Counted from the stretch's first letter, positions 14,970 through 22,130 are shown. The stretch: 39,954 nt of DNA from an uncultured Aquimarina sp. (GCA_947499005.1 CANMML010000032.1:1-39954); one strand, 5' to 3'. Notes: a model not told the origin generated them from the sequence alone. Numbers and translations: made by a program.

Positions 14970-16693
14970 ATTTTAAAGGGTTTGTTTGATTGCAAACTGA
15001 TCTTGCTTTGAAGAATGGTTTGCGGTTTGTTTTTTGTTAGAAATTCATAAGCGACCAGAGTATCAATGAAGAAGTTATTGTCTCCAATTTCTTTTAACAA
15101 GTTTGTCTTTTCGAAAATATCTCTTAAAGGGCCAATAGCACTTGTGATAACTAATTTTACTTGGCGAAGCTTCAATTCTTTTAAGAGACCTCTTATCATG
15201 TGAATCCCAGAGCTATCTATATGGTTAATGCTTTCAGCATTTAGTATTATAGTTTCTATCTGGGATTTTCTGCTGTTTAATTCGGTGAGTACTTGTTTTC
15301 TAAAGAAAGCTGCATTTCCAAAATAAACTTGAGCATCAAAACGTAAAATTAAAATTGATGGATCGGTGTCAATTTCTTTAGAAAAACGATTTATATTCTT
15401 GAAATAAGGGGTTCCTTTTACTTTTCCGAGCACAGCAATATGAGGTCTAGAGGTACGATAGATCATTAAGAGTAGGGAAAGGATTACACCAAATAGTAGT
15501 CCTTGTTTAATTCCTACAAATAGTACAATAAGAAAGGTTACTATTAAAACAATGAATTCATCTTTTCTGTTTTTGAATAAATCGATGGCATACTTGAAAT
15601 CTAATAATCGGATCACAGATACGATGATGATTGCTCCCAATATGGCTTTAGGTAGGTGATAGAAAAGGGGAGTAAAAAAAACAAGCACTAGACTCACGGT
15701 AAGTGCACTAATTAATGAAGCCATTTTAGAACTAGCTCCTGCTTCGTCATTGACTGCAGTTCTTGAAAATCCACCAGTAACAGAGTACGATTGAAAAAAA
15801 GCTCCAATCATATTAGCAAATCCTAATGCTATTAATTCGTTATTTGGTTTTAAGTCATTTTCTCCATGTTTGTCTTCGATACTTTTTGCTATAGAAATAG
15901 CTTCTGCATATGAAATAACAGCAAGCGTTAATGCAATAGGAATCAATTGTAGAATCAATTGATACGAAATATGAGGCAGTTGGAAAGAAGGTAAGCCTTT
16001 GGGGATATATTCTATAATAGGGATCTCTAGTTCAATAAAATTGAATTGATATGAAATAAAGGTTCCTAGAATTACAATTAAGATGGGGGAGAGGATATTT
16101 TTATTAAACCGTCTTAGGAGAAGCAAGAATACAATAGCGCTTATACCTAAAATGAATGTTGCTGTATGTATATGTTGAATTAGGTTTTCTAATCTTGACG
16201 ATAGAATTTCGGTCTTTAAATCAAATGTATAAGTGCCTGTAATATGCTTTAGTTGACTTATCCCTATAGTAATCGCTGCAGCTAATGTGAATCCAGAAAT
16301 AACGGGTTTTGATAAAAAATTAACTAAGAAACCTAATCGCAATACCCCTAGTAAAATATGAATTCCTCCTACAAGTAATGCCAGCGTAATTGCTGCTTGT
16401 ACATAAGATTCGGGGTTGAGGTTTAAAGTCCCTAGCCCAGCGGCTACAATTAGGGAATCTAGTGCAACGGGGCCTACAGAAAGCCTTTTAGAACTCCCTA
16501 AAAAAGCATAAATAATTTGAGGCAATATGGCTGCGTAAAGTCCATATACTATAGGTAATCCCGCAATAAGAGCATATGCCATGCCTTGTGGAATTAATAG
16601 AATACCTACAGTCACCCCAGCGATAACATCACCTTTAAGGTTTGACTTAGGATATTTTATAAACCAGTTGAAATATGTAGAGGTAACTTTCAC
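14966..16693 (-). CDS. SulP-family anion transporter with STAS domain
   Basis: A 575-residue inner-membrane transporter. About a dozen membrane segments occupy residues 20-420 with the SulP family start (IPQGMAYALIAGLPIVYGLYA) and the GGFSRTAVN...GA(S)S motif. The C-terminal STAS domain (about 440-550) includes HIDSSGIHMIRGL. SulP proteins carry sulfate, bicarbonate or other anions. In this operon sulfate or sulfite movement linked to CstB output is the simplest reading, but bicarbonate cannot be excluded. The start codon is GTG at 16693. It heads the four-gene operon to 12861, with the operator-promoter at 16713-16757. Confidence 0.93.
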   Translation of the reverse strand: MKVTSTYFNWFIKYPKSNLKGDVIAGVTVGILLIPQGMAYALIAGLPIVYGLYAAILPQIIYAFLGSSKRLSVGPVALDSLIVAAGLGTLNLNPESYVQAAITLALLVGGIHILLGVLRLGFLVNFLSKPVISGFTLAAAITIGISQLKHITGTYTFDLKTEILSSRLENLIQHIHTATFILGISAIVFLLLLRRFNKNILSPILIVILGTFISYQFNFIELEIPIIEYIPKGLPSFQLPHISYQLILQLIPIALTLAVISYAEAISIAKSIEDKHGENDLKPNNELIALGFANMIGAFFQSYSVTGGFSRTAVNDEAGASSKMASLISALTVSLVLVFFTPLFYHLPKAILGAIIIVSVIRLLDFKYAIDLFKNRKDEFIVLIVTFLIVLFVGIKQGLLFGVILSLLLMIYRTSRPHIAVLGKVKGTPYFKNINRFSKEIDTDPSILILRFDAQVYFGNAAFFRKQVLTELNSRKSQIETIILNAESINHIDSSGIHMIRGLLKELKLRQVKLVITSAIGPLRDIFEKTNLLKEIGDNNFFIDTLVAYEFLTKNKPQTILQSKISLQSNKPFKI

Positions 16694-16712
16694 TATTATT
16701 TTTAATAATAAT

Positions 16713-16757
16713 CAAAGCTATCATTGTAAGGTGTCTTTTACAGTAACATGAGTTACA
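16713..16757 (-). promoter_or_regulatory. Crp/Fnr-type operator plus -7 box before the SulP-CstB operon
   Basis: GTAAC-ATGA-GTTAC (within 16742-16757) is a perfect inner palindrome. After exactly 21 bases on the minus strand comes TAGCTTTG (16713-16720), a perfect TAnnTTTG -7 box. The SulP start at 16693 follows 19 bases later. Confidence 0.75.
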
Positions 16758-16761
16758 TAAG

Positions 16762-17397
16762 CTATAACTTTAGTAATTTGATACTGTTTCTTGAAATTTC
16801 AATGCTGCCTTCTTTCTCTAATGCTTTTAAAAGTCTTGAAATAACAACCCTAGAAGAGTGTAGATCAAAAGCAATTTCTTGATGTGTCGCTTGTAGAATT
16901 TTACTACCAGTAACTTTTGACTTTTCTTTTAAATACCCTAAAAGCCGTTCATCCATTTTTTTAAAAGCTACAGAATCGATGGCATTTAACATTTCCATTA
17001 ATCGATTATGGTAACTATCTAATACAAAGTTTCTCCAGCTTTTATATTTCATTAACCACAATTCCATTTTTTCAACCGGAATCATAATTAAGGTAGTCTG
17101 AGTTTCTGTGATGGCTCTTATTTCACTTTTAGTATCTCCCATACAGCAGCTAAGCGTCATTGCACAGGTATCACCTTTTTCTAAAAAGTAAAGAAGTAAT
17201 TCTTCTCCATCTTCATCATTCCTAAGTATCTTGATAACTCCATTGAGAAGTAGCGGCATTGATTTTATATATTGTCCAACCCGCATTAGTTCTACACCTT
17301 CAGATACTTCTTTAAGGATTCCAATTTTAGAAATTTCAATCAATAAATCCTTTTCGAAAATGTAGCTGTATTGCTTTTCTAATTCTGATATAATCAT
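16762..17397 (-). CDS. Crp/Fnr-family regulator 2, cysteine-rich beta roll
   Basis: A 211-residue paralogue of regulator 1 with the same two-domain layout. The DNA-reading helix region is FDLHSSRVVISRLLKALE. In the beta roll, where other members bind a cyclic nucleotide, it has GDTCAMTLSCCMGDTK, i.e. Cys78, Cys84 and Cys85. There is no Fnr-type N-terminal cysteine set. Sitting inside a persulfide gene cluster, these cysteines could sense sulfane sulfur or oxidants; that is inference. Its start overlaps the DUF983 gene stop by 4 bases (ATGA), and both are preceded by an operator, so self-regulation is likely. Confidence 0.92.
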   Translation of the reverse strand: MIISELEKQYSYIFEKDLLIEISKIGILKEVSEGVELMRVGQYIKSMPLLLNGVIKILRNDEDGEELLLYFLEKGDTCAMTLSCCMGDTKSEIRAITETQTTLIMIPVEKMELWLMKYKSWRNFVLDSYHNRLMEMLNAIDSVAFKKMDERLLGYLKEKSKVTGSKILQATHQEIAFDLHSSRVVISRLLKALEKEGSIEISRNSIKLLKL

Positions 17398-17777
17398 TTT
17401 TGATTTTCGAGGTTTTCGTAGTTAACAAAAAGGTTTATCCAAATTATTTTAGAAAAAGAATAAAGTAATGGATACAGTAAAATTACGGCAAAAACAATAG
17501 AAAGAAATAATTGTAAAGCAGATGCATCTGGGAAAAACAATAATTGTAATATCCAAACAGATACTCCTAATGCGACACCCAATCCATAGGAAACATACAT
17601 AGCTCCATAATAAAACCCAGTTTCACGTTCATACTTTAAATTGCAGTGAGAACAGTTTTTTTGTACTCTTCCCATTTTAGAGAGCTTATAAATGTTGCCT
17701 TGAAAGAAATCGCCTTGGTGACATTTGGGGCATTTAAAGTTGAAAATACTATATAGTTTCTTAAGAAGAAGTGTCAT
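17394..17777 (-). CDS. DUF983 membrane protein with zinc-ribbon-like cysteines
   Basis: A 127-residue protein of the DUF983 family, function unknown. The N-terminal part has two CxxC pairs (FKCPKCHQG and KNCSHCNLKY) likely to bind zinc, followed by two membrane helices. The family segment ERETGFYYGAMYVSYGLG links them. It is translationally coupled to Crp/Fnr regulator 2 and has its own operator-promoter at 17787-17831. The reason for a DUF983 gene in a sulfur regulon is unknown. Confidence 0.87.
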   Translation of the reverse strand: MTLLLKKLYSIFNFKCPKCHQGDFFQGNIYKLSKMGRVQKNCSHCNLKYERETGFYYGAMYVSYGLGVALGVSVWILQLLFFPDASALQLFLSIVFAVILLYPLLYSFSKIIWINLFVNYENLENQK

Positions 17778-17786
17778 TTTTTATTT

Positions 17787-17831
17787 CAAATTTACATTAA
17801 AGACACCTGTTAATTTGTAACCCTAGTTACA
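17787..17831 (-). promoter_or_regulatory. Crp/Fnr-type operator plus -7 box before the DUF983-Crp operon
   Basis: Perfect palindrome TGTAAC-CCTA-GTTACA at 17816-17831. After exactly 21 bases on the minus strand comes TAAATTTG (17787-17794), a perfect -7 box. The start at 17777 lies 9 bases later, which leaves almost no leader. The rest of the gene-free stretch 17832-17979 shows no coding potential. Confidence 0.77.
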
Positions 17832-17979
17832 TAAAATGAAAAGAAGTTCTTCGATGAAGAATACATAGAGTTTTGTAAATAGAAAAGACTAAAAACTCTC
17901 CTGTTTTAAGGGTAAATAATTTATTGGTCTCAACAATAGTTAAGACTATCTACTTTAGTACATCTCACTTTTAGTTTCT

Positions 17980-18009
17980 AAAAAAAAAAAATACCTACGG
18001 CTATAGGCA
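17980..18009 (-). terminator. Intrinsic terminator with long U-tract
   Basis: On the minus strand TGCCTA, six-base loop, TAGGTA (one G-U pair), then an uninterrupted run of 12 T. The stem is weak but the U-tract is strong. It lies about 145 bases downstream of the secreted-protein gene at 18154-18549, which it would end. The stretch between also holds a small hairpin (ACTATGG...CCATAGT, near 18072-18095). Confidence 0.5.
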
Positions 18010-18153
18010 TTAAGCCATAAGCTTACAGCAATAAGTTAGAAAATAGAAAAGACTTTCAGTCGTAACCTAAACTATGGATCTTCCAGCCCATAGTACTTCA
18101 TTTTAAAACAAATAGTTTTTAGACTTCCTGGTAATGGTATTATTTAACAAAAT

Positions 18154-18549
18154 CTATTTCGTGTCAATACTATCCATTTCAGGTAAATCGTAACCGTTGT
18201 CGATAGGATACGTTTTTAGTGGTTGCTGAATACTAGATTTTTCTAAATTCTTATTTTCTTTCATTTGAGCTTCAAGTTCCTGTTCAATTACAAAATCTTC
18301 AACTCCACCAAAGTATACTTGTAGCATTTCATCTAGTTTAGGTAATTCTCCAGACAAGTCCAATGCAGGAGAAATATTCTCTTCCATATAAATATCACTT
18401 GGGTTTACCCATACTACTGGATCATCATTTTCTGAAGAAGTCATGCTATCTAAAATAGGTAAATCATATCCGTTATCCGTTTGAGCAAATACACCAACAC
18501 CTATAAAGAGAGATAACACAAATACTGTTTTTTTTAAATACTTTTTCAT
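18154..18549 (-). CDS. Secreted acidic protein with duplicated NGYDLP motif
   Basis: A 131-residue exported protein: the signal peptide ends at VFAQ (residues 20-23), and the mature part is acidic. The motif DNGYDLPILDS at the start of the mature part (25-35) recurs as DNGYDLPEMDS near the C-terminus (117-127). No known domain, no cysteine, no lipobox, no sorting domain. It stands alone between the DUF983-Crp operon and the LysR gene, and a terminator lies downstream. Function unknown. Confidence 0.7.
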   Translation of the reverse strand: MKKYLKKTVFVLSLFIGVGVFAQTDNGYDLPILDSMTSSENDDPVVWVNPSDIYMEENISPALDLSGELPKLDEMLQVYFGGVEDFVIEQELEAQMKENKNLEKSSIQQPLKTYPIDNGYDLPEMDSIDTK

Positions 18550-18780
18550 AACGCATAATTTTAAGATTCATTTAAAATTACGACATAATACAGCGTTTTG
18601 TTGTTGTATTATTATTTTTATAACATTTAATTTTGTGTATATTCGATATAAAATAAATTTATTGATGATATGATAAATTTGATTTTAGGTGTCTGAAAAT
18701 GTTTATTTATGATTGTGGGAAGAAATACGATAGTTTTAAGCTAAGACTTCAGGTTGTTTTTCTTTCTATTAAGAAGTAAG

Positions 18781-19713
18781 CTATTTTTTAACAAAGTCAT
18801 TGACCCATGAAAAGTACTTTTGTTGAATATTTTCTTTCTCAAGATGTATATAGTCAATAAAAGCTTTAGCAATAGGAGTCAAGTTTTTGTCAGTCCTCCA
18901 AACGATATTCCATTCTGTTTCTATAGGTAATCCCGAATATGGAATAATAGTAATGTCCTTGTTCTTCAGTGCACTTTTAATACCAATTAGTGGCATAATA
19001 GAATATCCAAGTCCTGCAATTACTGCTTGTTTTAGGGCTTCATTTGAGGTCAACTCAATTTTTTTTGTAGACGGTAAGTTCTTTTTTTCGATAAAAGCCT
19101 CCATAGCATTTCTAGTTGCAGATCCTTTTTCTCTGTACAATAATGGAGCATCACTAAAAATAAGCGATTTTTTTCCTTTGCGTTTTGTTTCCCGTTCTGA
19201 TCCGCCCACTAAAAAGAGTGAATTTTTTATCAATGGGATGCTGTTTAAGTCTATATGATTTGGCAATACAGATACAAGAGCAAAATCTACTTCATTTTTT
19301 TCTAAATGATATACAACATTTTGTTTATTGGTTACATCCATCGAAAAATCAATAGCGGGATGATTATCTAAAAACCTCGATAAATAATAAGGCATCACAT
19401 ATTTACCAGTAGAAACTATAGATAATTTTAATCTACCAGCTAGTTTTCCTTGAAATGCTTGCGTTTTATGATTGATTGTGTCGACCTCAATCAAGATTCG
19501 ATTTGCAGTTGCAGCGATTTCCATCCCAAAATCTGTAACATATAGTTTTTTGCTGACCACCTCAGTCAATGGAATAGGAAATTGATCTTGAAAATTTTTT
19601 AATTGAATAGATACAGCTGGTTGAGTTAAGAACAGGGCTTCTGCTGCACGGGTGATACTTCTCTTTTCTACAACTTCTATGAAAACCCGAAGCTGATGTA
19701 ATGTATAGTTCAT
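18781..19713 (-). CDS. LysR-family transcriptional regulator
   Basis: A 310-residue regulator with an N-terminal winged helix (residues 1-60: LHQLRVFIEVVEKRSITRAA, then LFLTQPAVSIQLKNF) and a C-terminal periplasmic-binding-fold effector domain. It resembles the CbbR/CmpR-type LysR proteins that control carbon-fixation or bicarbonate genes, though the call to that subgroup is weak. It is divergent from the genes at 20081-21563, which end with an SbtA-type bicarbonate transporter, and probably regulates them. An inverted repeat at 19731-19753, just before its start, is a likely binding site. Confidence 0.9.
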   Translation of the reverse strand: MNYTLHQLRVFIEVVEKRSITRAAEALFLTQPAVSIQLKNFQDQFPIPLTEVVSKKLYVTDFGMEIAATANRILIEVDTINHKTQAFQGKLAGRLKLSIVSTGKYVMPYYLSRFLDNHPAIDFSMDVTNKQNVVYHLEKNEVDFALVSVLPNHIDLNSIPLIKNSLFLVGGSERETKRKGKKSLIFSDAPLLYREKGSATRNAMEAFIEKKNLPSTKKIELTSNEALKQAVIAGLGYSIMPLIGIKSALKNKDITIIPYSGLPIETEWNIVWRTDKNLTPIAKAFIDYIHLEKENIQQKYFSWVNDFVKK

Positions 19714-19730
19714 AATTTATATTTATGACT

Positions 19731-19753
19731 TGTATATGTACTATAAATATACA
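19731..19753. promoter_or_regulatory. Candidate LysR operator (TGTATAT-N9-ATATACA)
   Basis: A perfect 7-base inverted repeat with a 9-base spacer, 17 bases upstream of the LysR start. LysR proteins bind such dyads between divergent promoters. On the plus strand a TAAGTTTG box begins 18 bases further on (19772). Confidence 0.5.
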
Positions 19754-19771
19754 TTAATAGGGAATACGCCT

Positions 19772-19779
19772 TAAGTTTG
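19772..19779 (+). promoter_or_regulatory. Candidate -7 box of the sbtA leader transcript
   Basis: TAAGTTTG matches TAnnTTTG. There is no TTG at -33, but the LysR-type dyad ends 18 bases upstream, which fits an activator-dependent promoter. Transcription would start near 19785 and meet a terminator at 19938-19972. Confidence 0.4.
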
Positions 19780-19899
19780 CACTGTTAAAATTGTCAAAAC
19801 AAATACTATAGCAGTAAAAAAGTGTTGATTTTAAATAGATCTAGTCAAGTAATCTTGGGTGTAGTTGTTTTTACCTTCTAAGATAAATTTTTATAGTTA

Positions 19900-19938
19900 A
19901 TGATAAAATCTTGCTATTGGGATAAAGCATCAATGTAA
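19900..19938 (+). other. Possible 12-codon leader ORF
   Basis: ATG at 19900 opens a 12-residue frame (MIKSCYWDKASM) whose stop codon (19936-19938) touches the base of the terminator hairpin. This is the layout of a translation-coupled attenuator. Frames this short arise by chance often, so support is weak. Confidence 0.2.
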
Positions 19939-19972
19939 ACGCCTTCACTTTTTTGAAGTAAAGGTGTTTTTT
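19938..19972 (+). terminator. Intrinsic terminator upstream of the sbtA genes
   Basis: AACGCCTTCACTT, loop TTTTG, AAGTAAAGGTGTT: 13 positions with one mismatch and one G-U pair, followed by a T-run (to 19973). It acts on the plus strand only. No plus-strand gene lies upstream, so it must end a small RNA or act as an attenuator before the operon. AAAAAAGTG at 19816-19824 is complementary to the CACTTTTTT at 19946-19954 and could form an alternative structure. Confidence 0.6.
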
Positions 19973-20080
19973 TCAAACTTAATACATAAATTAATTTTAT
20001 GACAAATATGAAAAGTATAAATATTAACATATGGGTAAAAGCTCGCACCTTTGCCGTGTAATAATTTAATTCATAAGACA

Positions 20081-20281
20081 ATGAAGTATCAAACACCAGA
20101 GTTTTTTTGAAACGAATGCCTTCAAATTATTTGGATTGGTAAGTTTTTTAATTGGATATACAGTGGCTATTCTCTATTCGAAAGACATGGAGTATGTAAG
20201 GCAAGAATTGATACTTACAGGTGCTATTTTTTACTAGGCCTTTCGGTCAATTATTTAACAAGTAAACCTAATATTTTTTAA
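20081..20281 (+). pseudogene. Small two-helix membrane protein gene, broken at two T-runs
   Basis: Read with two one-base corrections, this gives about 66 residues: MKYQTPEFFETNAFKLFG, a helix (LVSFLIGYTVAILY), SKDMEYVRQELILT, then a second helix (GAIFLLGLSVNYL) and TSKPNIF before a stop at 20279-20281. Both breaks lie in homopolymers: a run of seven T near 20104-20110 (one too many) and six T near 20227-20232 (one too few). The product resembles no family that I can name. It sits 5 bases before the next gene in the operon. Sequencing error, phase variation by slippage, or decay would each explain it. Confidence 0.55.
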
Positions 20282-20285
20282 TACC

Positions 20286-20585
20286 ATGGAACAATTAGAA
20301 GTACAAACCTTAGTACAGAGTATTAAGTTAGTTGATGGAATTTTTACTCCTTCTCAAGCCAACGACATTATTAGAGACTTAATTGAAGCTAAAATCAATT
20401 ATCACAAGTTAAGTCGTTTGAGTCTCACAGAGGGAAATCATGATGATGAAGCTCCATATGACAATAGACGATTAGACGAATTACTAATAGAAAAAAAGCG
20501 ACTTATAGAAGCTGTAAAACAGGCCAGAGAAACTGGGAAGAAAATAAAACTAACAAGCTTAATTGATATTGAATATTTAGACTAA
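20286..20585 (+). CDS. Coiled-coil-like hypothetical protein in the sbtA operon
   Basis: A 99-residue soluble protein, function unknown. It has GIFTPSQANDIIRDLIEAKI and NYHKLSRLSLTEGNHDD, then a charged, probably helical C-terminal half (LLIEKKRLIEAVKQARETGK). From memory similar FTPSEA...KINYHKL proteins are widespread in Bacteroidetes and are not restricted to bicarbonate loci. It lies 4 bases after the broken membrane gene and 12 before sbtA, so it is cotranscribed. Its size recalls the SbtB partners of cyanobacterial SbtA, but it does not look like a PII protein. Confidence 0.75.
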   Translation: MEQLEVQTLVQSIKLVDGIFTPSQANDIIRDLIEAKINYHKLSRLSLTEGNHDDEAPYDNRRLDELLIEKKRLIEAVKQARETGKKIKLTSLIDIEYLD

Positions 20586-20597
20586 CAAATTTTTTAA

Positions 20598-21563
20598 ATG
20601 GATTTACACTTACTGATTGATAATTTAACTAATCCAGCATTACTTTTTTTCTTTTTAGGTGTTTTTGCAGTTTGGGTGAAAAGTGATTTAGAAATACCTA
20701 AAAACTCATCTAAGTTTATATCATTATATCTATTGTTTTCAATAGGTTTTAAGGGGGGGCAAGAATTAGCGCATAGCGACTTCACATCCGAAATTTATTC
20801 GGGAATTATAATGGGAATATTGTTAGCGTTATTCGTGCCAATATATACGTTTTTTATTTTACGAAAGAAGTTTTCTGTAGAAAACTCCGGAGCTATTGCA
20901 GCAGCATACGGTTCGGTGAGTGCGGTAACATTCATTACGGCAGTTAGTTTTTTAGACCTAGAGCAAATAAATTATGGGGGGCACATGGTAGCCGTTATGG
21001 CATTAATGGAAGCCCCTTCGATTATCATAGGTGTATTGCTGATGCGTCTATTTTCCAATGGAAAACGTTCTGCTAAAGAAATGTTGGGTCTTGTAAAGCA
21101 TGCTGTTACCAATGGTAGTGTATTATTAATCCTGGGGAGTCTTTGTATCGGGTATTTAGCCAGTGATGCACAAGCGGCAGGAATCAAACCATTTACTACA
21201 GATATATTTAAAGGGTTTTTAGCTGTGTTTTTACTTGATATGGGAATTACAAGCGGTCAAAAAATAGGAGCTTTAGTGAAAAAAGGATGGTTTGCCTTAG
21301 CTTTTGCGATTATTGTACCATGCATTAATGGATGTATAGTTGCTTACCTGTCAGGTTTTTTTATGGAAGAAATCGGAAATCGTTTTTTGATGTCCATATT
21401 AGCAGCTAGTGCATCCTACATTGCTGTACCTGCCGCAATGCGGATAGCAGCCCCCAAAGCAAACCCGAGTTTGTATTTGCCAATGGCACTAGCAATAACC
21501 TTTCCATTTAATATAACATTAGGTATGCCACTGTATTTATATGTTATTCAGCATGGGTTTTAA
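20598..21563 (+). CDS. sbtA: SbtA-type sodium-dependent bicarbonate transporter
   Basis: A 321-residue inner-membrane permease of the sodium-dependent bicarbonate transport family (SbtA), with about ten helices. Conserved parts are FSIGFKGGQELA near residue 50, AAAYGSVSAVTFITA near residue 100, a mid-protein loop (about 155-180), and ASASYIAVPAAMRIAAPKAN with the second inverted-repeat substrate site. In marine heterotrophic flavobacteria such proteins are thought to supply bicarbonate for anaplerotic carboxylation. It is last in an operon with two small genes, divergent from LysR. A weak terminator follows at 21658-21693. Confidence 0.92.
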   Translation: MDLHLLIDNLTNPALLFFFLGVFAVWVKSDLEIPKNSSKFISLYLLFSIGFKGGQELAHSDFTSEIYSGIIMGILLALFVPIYTFFILRKKFSVENSGAIAAAYGSVSAVTFITAVSFLDLEQINYGGHMVAVMALMEAPSIIIGVLLMRLFSNGKRSAKEMLGLVKHAVTNGSVLLILGSLCIGYLASDAQAAGIKPFTTDIFKGFLAVFLLDMGITSGQKIGALVKKGWFALAFAIIVPCINGCIVAYLSGFFMEEIGNRFLMSILAASASYIAVPAAMRIAAPKANPSLYLPMALAITFPFNITLGMPLYLYVIQHGF

Positions 21564-21657
21564 AAAAAAACAGTTGAAGATACAGCTAATGTTAAGTTTG
21601 AAAAATAACTAAAACTTTTATCTAGTAGTTTCTTAGAAATCCAGTAAAGTCGATAAA

Positions 21658-21693
21658 ACAAAAACTACTTGATGTATATTAAGTAGCTTTTGT
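21658..21693 (+). terminator. Terminator after sbtA
   Basis: ACAAAAACTACTT, loop, AAGTAGCTTTTGT with one mismatch, followed by TATTTTA. The U-tract is interrupted, so efficiency is uncertain. Confidence 0.5.
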
Positions 21694-21759
21694 TATTTTA
21701 ATGTTGCCAGTATGAGTTTTAGAAATAAAACAGTAGTATTAGAACTTAACAGTTAGATT

Positions 21760-22062
21760 ATGAGAAAAGAAAATATATTAAAGATTTTGAAGCTTTTAAG
21801 GACTCGACCAGATATGATTTTATATGGTAAAATCAATTATAATTCATACGAAATCTATTTACATGGTTTTATTGAGGGCGTATCTCAAGTAATAGATAGA
21901 TCTCTAAATAAAGAATTATCTTTAAAGTTAAGCGGGTCTAATAAAGTTCATTGGTCGGTATTTGTAAGTGAGAAAAATGAGAAAATGAATGAAGAAGAAA
22001 AAAGAGAGCTTTTAATATCCGAAGTAGAGAAGTTTTTTAAAGATCTTAATTGTTTCGACTAG
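21760..22062 (+). CDS. Small hypothetical protein, immunity-like
   Basis: A 100-residue soluble protein of unknown function. The N-terminal pattern LKLLRTRPDMILYG followed by a short helix-strand body resembles small proteins often found as immunity or orphan genes near polymorphic toxin loci (L..L..RP.M...G pattern). This is a family resemblance from memory, not a proof. No toxin gene is visible nearby. It is the first of several small same-strand genes in an AT-rich island between sbtA and the PorE-like gene. Confidence 0.6.
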   Translation: MRKENILKILKLLRTRPDMILYGKINYNSYEIYLHGFIEGVSQVIDRSLNKELSLKLSGSNKVHWSVFVSEKNEKMNEEEKRELLISEVEKFFKDLNCFD

Positions 22063-22130
22063 TCTTGATTATTAGAAGTATTCGAGTTGAATAGGAACAT
22101 TGATAAGCGAAATAAGAGTAAAGAAATAGA

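Noticed and set aside
14966..16693. Reading the SulP protein as a BicA-type bicarbonate transporter because SbtA is encoded nearby
   Set aside because: Operon partners and shared operator tie it to persulfide oxidation; sequence alone cannot separate the substrates, so I left it as an anion transporter.
19914..20096. 60-residue minus-strand frame between the LysR and sbtA genes
   Set aside because: It runs through the terminator hairpin and antisense to the broken membrane gene, starts inside that gene and resembles nothing.
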